NCBI GenBank assembly: GCA_002841605.1
Contig: PHAF01000070.1
Span: forward strand, 1 to 9,741
DNA from: Firmicutes bacterium HGW-Firmicutes-10
GTDB lineage: Bacteria > Bacillota_I > Bacilli_A > Erysipelotrichales > Erysipelotrichaceae
Length of the DNA stretch: 9,741 nt
Reading direction: 5' to 3'
Shown here: one piece after another, positions 6,882 through 9,741 of the stretch
Position numbering within the stretch: position 1 is the first letter of the stretch
Layout: every line of letters begins with the position of its first letter
The notes under the pieces: generated by a model
The model's input: the letters and a program-made list of their open reading frames with translations, nothing else
The model's database searches: none
Told to the model about the DNA's origin: nothing
Position numbers and translations under genes: made by a program

Positions 6882-6890
6882 TGATACAAT
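6882..6890 (+). promoter_or_regulatory. Extended -10 promoter for rlmCD
   Basis: TGATACAAT is a TGn extended -10 (hexamer TACAAT, 6885-6890). Transcription would begin near 6897, giving an 18-base leader with AAGAGGA (6903-6909) before the ATG at 6915. No clear -35 box is seen. Confidence 0.55.
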
Positions 6891-6914
6891 GACTCTGAAA
6901 TCAAGAGGACTATT

Positions 6915-8231
6915 ATGAAGCAAGAAATCGTTACATGCGTTGGAATAAATGAAGATGGGATATCAATCGTACAACCGAAGATCCGGGCTTTTGTGCGTTT
7001 GTTACCGGGAGAAACCGGTACAGTAGAATTTGAGGGCAAGGAAGGACGATTGACAAAAATCGACAACCCTTCGTCGGAGCGGATCGTTTCGAAGTGTCCG
7101 GTGTTTGAACAGTGTGGTGGATGTACCTTCCATCATTGGGATATGGCTAAGCAGTTGGAATTTAAGAAAATGACCGTGAAAAATTTGTTTAGTTTCGTTA
7201 AGGCACCGATCGAAGAGGTTATGGCTTGTGAGGTGGATCATCACTATCGCACGAAGAATCAGATGGTCGTTTTTGCCAATAAGAAAAAACAGTCGACGTT
7301 GGGTATGTATCGACCCTTCTCTCATCAGACAGTTGCAGTGACATCGTGTTATATTCAAGACACTTTGGCTAATGGTGTTTTCGGACACATTCAAATGTTG
7401 CTTAGGGACTTTAAGGTGGAGCCATATGATGAGGATTCAAAACGCGGAATCATGCGCCATGTATTGATCAAGGTCGGCTATCAGACCAATCAGGTCATGG
7501 TGGTCTTTGTGATGGCGGAACCGGATTTTAAGGGAAGAAAAATCATGTTTGCGAAACTGATGGAGAAGTATCCTCAAGTCAAGACGATCATCATTGATGT
7601 CAATACAAGGTCAAGTTCAGCCGTATTATCCGGAAAACAAAAGACCTATGTGGGCAATGGCTATATCGAAGATAAACTGTTGGGATATACCTTTAAGATA
7701 TCCGCATCTTCGTTCTTTCAGGTCAATCCGCGCCAAACGGAGAAACTGTATGGTAAGGCGATTGAATATGCTCAGCTCACCGGAAATGAACGCGTGTTGG
7801 ATGTGTACAGTGGTACCGGTACGATCGGGATTTTATTAAGTAAGAAGGCGAAGGAAGTCGTATGTGTGGAATCTAATCGTTGGGCGATAGAAGATGCGAA
7901 GGTTAATGCTCAATTGAATAAGATAAGTAATGTAAAGATGGTGCTTGCGGATGCAACGGAATATATGATTCGCGCTGCGGAGCAGGGACTGACCTTTGAT
8001 GTGGTGGTGATGGATCCGCCGCGCTCAGGTGCGACACCGGAGTTTCTAAAAGCACTTAAGCAACTAAATCCAAAGCGCATAGTTTATATCTCTTGTGAAC
8101 CGAAGACTCAGGCGGATGATGTGAAGCAACTTATTTCGGATTATACGGTGGATAGCATCCAACCAGTGGATATGTTTCCGTATACAAGACACGTTGAGAC
8201 GTTAGTATTGATGTCAAGGGTGGAGAAGTAA
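6915..8231 (+). CDS. rlmD: 23S rRNA (uracil-C5)-methyltransferase, RlmD/RlmCD (RumA) family
   Basis: SAM-dependent m5U methyltransferase of the RumA/TrmA family; Gram-positive members (RlmCD) modify U747 and U1939 of 23S rRNA. The 438 residues fit the family. An N-terminal TRAM-like segment (residues 1-50) precedes the Fe-S motif Cys61, Cys67, Cys70 (CPVFEQCGGC) and Cys145. FFQVNPRQTEKLY at 267-279 is followed by SAM motif VLDVYSGTGTIG (294-305), the DPPRSG signature (367-372), the catalytic nucleophile Cys394 in YISCEPKTQADD, and the base Glu428 in HVETL. All key residues are intact. Some family members act on tRNA U54 (TrmFO/TrmA-like role), but the Cys-rich motif favours rRNA. The neighbour rlmA modifies an adjacent part of the same rRNA (G748 beside U747). 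Confidence 0.9.
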   Translation: MKQEIVTCVGINEDGISIVQPKIRAFVRLLPGETGTVEFEGKEGRLTKIDNPSSERIVSKCPVFEQCGGCTFHHWDMAKQLEFKKMTVKNLFSFVKAPIEEVMACEVDHHYRTKNQMVVFANKKKQSTLGMYRPFSHQTVAVTSCYIQDTLANGVFGHIQMLLRDFKVEPYDEDSKRGIMRHVLIKVGYQTNQVMVVFVMAEPDFKGRKIMFAKLMEKYPQVKTIIIDVNTRSSSAVLSGKQKTYVGNGYIEDKLLGYTFKISASSFFQVNPRQTEKLYGKAIEYAQLTGNERVLDVYSGTGTIGILLSKKAKEVVCVESNRWAIEDAKVNAQLNKISNVKMVLADATEYMIRAAEQGLTFDVVVMDPPRSGATPEFLKALKQLNPKRIVYISCEPKTQADDVKQLISDYTVDSIQPVDMFPYTRHVETLVLMSRVEK

Positions 8232-8240
8232 GTGTGTAGA

Positions 8241-8262
8241 AAAGCCTGTAAATAAAGGCTTT
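8241..8262 (+). terminator. Weak hairpin after rlmCD
   Basis: AAAGCCT (8241-8247) pairs with AGGCTTT (8256-8262) around an 8-base loop, 9 bases after the rlmCD stop. It is followed by CCGGGGTTTT, not by a clean T-run, so termination may be inefficient. It is the only terminator-like structure found after the gene. Confidence 0.4.
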
Positions 8263-8356
8263 CCGGGGTTTTAGAGTGAAAATTCGAAGTGATGAAATCG
8301 TGAAAATATCTGTTCGTGGGAACAAGTCCAAAGGCATGATTTTGAACGTGACAGAG

Positions 8357-8425
8357 CGATTTAGATAACATGGGTTTGCGTGTGGTCGATTTAGATAACA
8401 GCGGCTTGCAGTGGTCGATTTAGAT
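8357..8425 (+). repeat. Three direct repeats of about 30 bases (CGATTTAGATAACA units)
   Basis: CGATTTAGATAACA occurs at 8357-8370 and 8387-8400, and CGATTTAGAT again at 8416-8425, with periods of 30 and 29 bases. The linkers are also alike (TGGGTTTGCGTGTGGT and GCGGCTTGCAGTGGT). They lie in the roughly 290-base gene-free stretch between rlmCD and the MerR-type gene. Short, multiply repeated units of this kind occur at ends of IS21-, Tn7- and Mu-like elements as transposase binding sites. A relic element end is my preferred reading, with regulator binding sites as the alternative. The repeat itself is plainly seen; its role is inference. Confidence 0.7.
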
Positions 8426-8464
8426 GTTTTTCATCAAAGAAATCATTTATTTTTATAAAAATGC

Positions 8465-8496
8465 TTGACGGGGACAAAGTCCCCACTTGTTAGAAT
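8465..8496 (+). promoter_or_regulatory. MerR-type promoter with palindromic operator in a 20-base spacer
   Basis: TTGACG (-35, 8465-8470) and TAGAAT (-10, 8491-8496) are 20 bases apart, longer than the usual 17. The palindrome GGGGACAAAGTCCCC (8470-8484) lies between them. Long 19-20 base spacers holding a dyad are the hallmark of promoters controlled by MerR-family proteins, and the gene directly downstream encodes one. Autoregulation is therefore a reasonable inference. The palindrome could also fold as RNA, but it is upstream of the expected transcript start. Confidence 0.65.
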
Positions 8497-8522
8497 GAGT
8501 CTTGAAAGGAGGTCGAAGTTAA

Positions 8523-9206
8523 ATGAGACCAAAAGAGATTCAAGATAAACTTGGTATTGATGCCGACAGAATTAAGCTATTTAAGCGAGAGGGTATCTTC
8601 TTTCCGGAGCATCCGCCATCAGGGAACAAGAGCACAAACTATACAGAAACAGACTGTGAAAATTTACGTCTTCTTGTAGTGCTTACTAAATCAGGGCTGA
8701 CATGTAGTGACATCAGAAAACTGCAGGATGGCGAATGGACTTTGGAAGAAGCGATTGTATCTCGTAAACAGAGTATTGATGCTGAAATAGCTAGAAAACG
8801 AAACTCTCTGTCTTTGCTTTCAGAACTGCTTGATGACAGGGCGGAATTTGAGACATTTGAGACTGACCGTTACTGGAATGTTATAACTAAGAGAGAAGAA
8901 GATGGTGAGGAATTCATCAACATCGAAGATATGTATGGTTACCGTCCGGTGTCATTGATCCGTAATGTTCAGTGCCCTCACTGTTGTGAACCGCATGAAG
9001 TTGATTTGGAAGATTATCTTTATGACCAGAGCAGCGACGAGAGAGAAAATGGTATGGGGCCTGATATAGTTTACAGCTTTAATTCTGAAGATAATTACGA
9101 ATGCCCAAAGAGCGGAAAAGTAATACAAATTGAAAGATGGATTCGAGAGTATCCGGTTGGAGCTTATGACTCAGAGGGTATTAATGTTGAAGAATTGGAG
9201 GACTGA
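8523..9206 (+). CDS. MerR-type HTH regulator with a Cys-containing C-terminal domain
   Basis: A 227-residue protein with a perfect ribosome binding site (AAAGGAGGT, 8505-8513). Residues 1-70 read as a MerR DNA-binding head: a helix-turn-helix (EIQDKLGIDADRIKLFKREG), a wing with Asn-Tyr (NKSTNYTETD) and a second helical pair (LRLLVVLTKSGLTCSDIRKL). Residues 73-105 form the dimerisation helix. Residues 110-227 are not a known MerR effector domain to me. They contain CPHCC (151-155), MGPDIVYSF (178-186), CPKSG (194-198) and REYPVGAYDSEGIN (208-221), resembling a zinc-ribbon layout in which the fourth ligand is Ser197. The C-terminus is very acidic. The gene is 2 bases ahead of the next one and uses AGA for 7 of 16 arginines (rlmCD: 2 of 19), suggesting a different origin. 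Regulator class is fairly safe; the signal sensed is unknown. Confidence 0.78.
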   Translation: MRPKEIQDKLGIDADRIKLFKREGIFFPEHPPSGNKSTNYTETDCENLRLLVVLTKSGLTCSDIRKLQDGEWTLEEAIVSRKQSIDAEIARKRNSLSLLSELLDDRAEFETFETDRYWNVITKREEDGEEFINIEDMYGYRPVSLIRNVQCPHCCEPHEVDLEDYLYDQSSDERENGMGPDIVYSFNSEDNYECPKSGKVIQIERWIREYPVGAYDSEGINVEELED

Positions 9207-9208
9207 TC

Positions 9209-9532
9209 ATGGCGATAACGGATGAAGAAAAGAGTCTTTTGAAAAAATTAGCTTCAGGTGTATTAGATGGATTTGTAGGTGACGATTTAACTACTACCGG
9301 AGGCTCCACAGTTTGGAAGGCAATCAAGAATGGAATACCAGTAATGTTCAAGCAAGGCCCTGGAGGAAAGTTCTTTAATGGCAAGGAGAATGAGCGCTTT
9401 GAAGGTGTGATGCACACGTTGCAGGAATGGGAGACTGACGAGCAAAAGTTAGAATTTCTCAGAAAGTTCGGGTGGCTTATGAAGGATGAAGCGGTTAAAG
9501 CTTACAGTGCCATGTTCAAACCAAAAAAATAG
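9209..9532 (+). CDS. Protein of unknown function coupled to the MerR-type gene
   Basis: A 107-residue charged soluble protein, with no signal peptide or membrane helix. It starts 2 bases after the regulator's stop, with GGAGG inside the end of that gene, so the two are co-translated. Visible parts: an N-terminal helix (DEEKSLLKKLASGVLDG), a Thr/Gly-rich turn (DDLTTTGGST), a PVMFKQGPGGKFFNGKENERFEG segment at about 44-66, and two helices (HTLQEWETDEQKLEFLRKFGW and KDEAVKAYSAMFK). There is no Cys or His cluster and no recognised catalytic motif. I do not recognise the family. Its position beside a regulator, facing a recombinase, suggests a small accessory module. Confidence 0.65.
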   Translation: MAITDEEKSLLKKLASGVLDGFVGDDLTTTGGSTVWKAIKNGIPVMFKQGPGGKFFNGKENERFEGVMHTLQEWETDEQKLEFLRKFGWLMKDEAVKAYSAMFKPKK

Positions 9533-9545
9533 ATGAAACTCAAAC

Positions 9546-9588
9546 AAGACTCCCCATAATTGGATTTGTTCCAGTAGTGAGGAGTCTT
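9546..9588 (+). terminator. Hairpin between convergent genes, possibly bidirectional terminator
   Basis: AAGACTCC (9546-9553) pairs with GGAGTCTT (9581-9588) across a 27-base loop. It is followed by TTGCTTT on the + strand and by TTGTTTG on the - strand. It sits 13 bases after the 107-residue gene and 13 bases after the stop of the converging recombinase gene. The long loop makes it a weak call. Confidence 0.4.
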
Positions 9589-9601
9589 TGCTTTGGTGTA
9601 A

Positions 9602-9741
9602 TTATTCAATTACATCCACCATCAAGCCGGACTTGAATTCCACGGTGAATTTGTCCTCGTAGACGGTGACTTTTTCAATCAGCCGCCGAACCAAGGATTC
9701 GTCATATTGGACCAGGTCAATTGGCTGCTCCTGAAGAAATG
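9602..9741 (-). CDS. C-terminal fragment resembling a large serine recombinase
   Basis: An open frame on the - strand running in from beyond the window and ending in TAA at 9602-9604. The 46 visible codons include YDESLVRRLIEKVTVYEDK followed by FTVEFKSGLMVDVIE. This is the usual closing segment of transposon-type large serine recombinases (a last beta-rich piece with FKSG before an isoleucine/aspartate end). G/C-ending codons are frequent (28 of 45), unlike the MerR-type gene it faces. The catalytic N-terminal domain lies outside the window, so the assignment rests on the tail alone. It suggests that one end of an integrated element is close by. Confidence 0.7.
   Translation of the reverse strand, partial: FLQEQPIDLVQYDESLVRRLIEKVTVYEDKFTVEFKSGLMVDVIE

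Noticed and set aside
8318..8329. GGGAACAAGTCC, similar to half of the MerR promoter palindrome, as a second operator.
   Set aside because: It matches only part of the palindrome, has lost the symmetry and is about 150 bases from the promoter; it is too weak to call.
8252..8368. A short open frame after rlmCD (GTG at 8276, 30 codons, ending in the first repeat).
   Set aside because: It has no ribosome binding site and no recognisable protein family, and its stop falls in the repeat unit, so it is most likely chance or a relic.
8357..8425. Repeats considered as a CRISPR array.
   Set aside because: The repeated core is only 10-14 bases, the linkers resemble each other and there are no unique spacers of normal length, so it is not CRISPR.

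Overview
The window looks like chromosome of a low-to-moderate GC, Gram-positive, anaerobic Firmicute (Bacillota), possibly a gut Erysipelotrichia-type organism. This rests on strong AAGGAGG ribosome binding sites, Firmicute-style Ula and RlmCD proteins, and an anaerobic sulfatase-maturase-type radical SAM enzyme. The genus is inference.

Region 1 (2-4638, + strand) is most of an L-ascorbate (ula) utilisation operon. It holds the C-terminus of a PTS EIIA (UlaC-like), the membrane EIIC (UlaA), EIIB (UlaB), a protein with a beta-propeller-like look and no assigned function, L-ribulose-5-phosphate 4-epimerase (UlaF/AraD family) and L-xylulose-5-phosphate 3-epimerase (UlaE). The PTS imports and phosphorylates ascorbate, and the two epimerases carry L-xylulose-5-phosphate to D-xylulose-5-phosphate. 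The lactonase (UlaG) and decarboxylase (UlaD) of the pathway are not in the window. A strong hairpin terminator lies inside the operon between ulaB and the propeller gene. A second terminator closes the operon, and the ulaE stop codon sits in its loop.

Region 2 (4640-6017, + strand) starts with an extended -10 promoter directly behind that terminator. It holds a radical SAM anaerobic sulfatase-maturase homologue with all three Fe-S cysteine sets, and a 79-residue two-helix membrane protein 17 bases downstream.

Region 3 (6021-8262) holds two 23S rRNA methyltransferase genes transcribed divergently: rlmA on the - strand and rlmD/rlmCD on the + strand. Their promoters overlap in a gap of about 80 bases.

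Region 4 (8232-9741) looks accessory. It begins with a gene-free stretch containing three roughly 30-base direct repeats. Next is a promoter with a 20-base spacer carrying a palindrome, which drives a MerR-type regulator with an unusual Cys-containing C-terminal domain. A 107-residue protein of unknown function is translationally coupled to it. Converging on this pair from the - strand is the C-terminal end of a protein resembling a large serine recombinase. Arginine codon use changes at this point (AGA rises), which fits a mobile or acquired segment. The MerR/unknown pair is the best candidate for an undescribed small system here.
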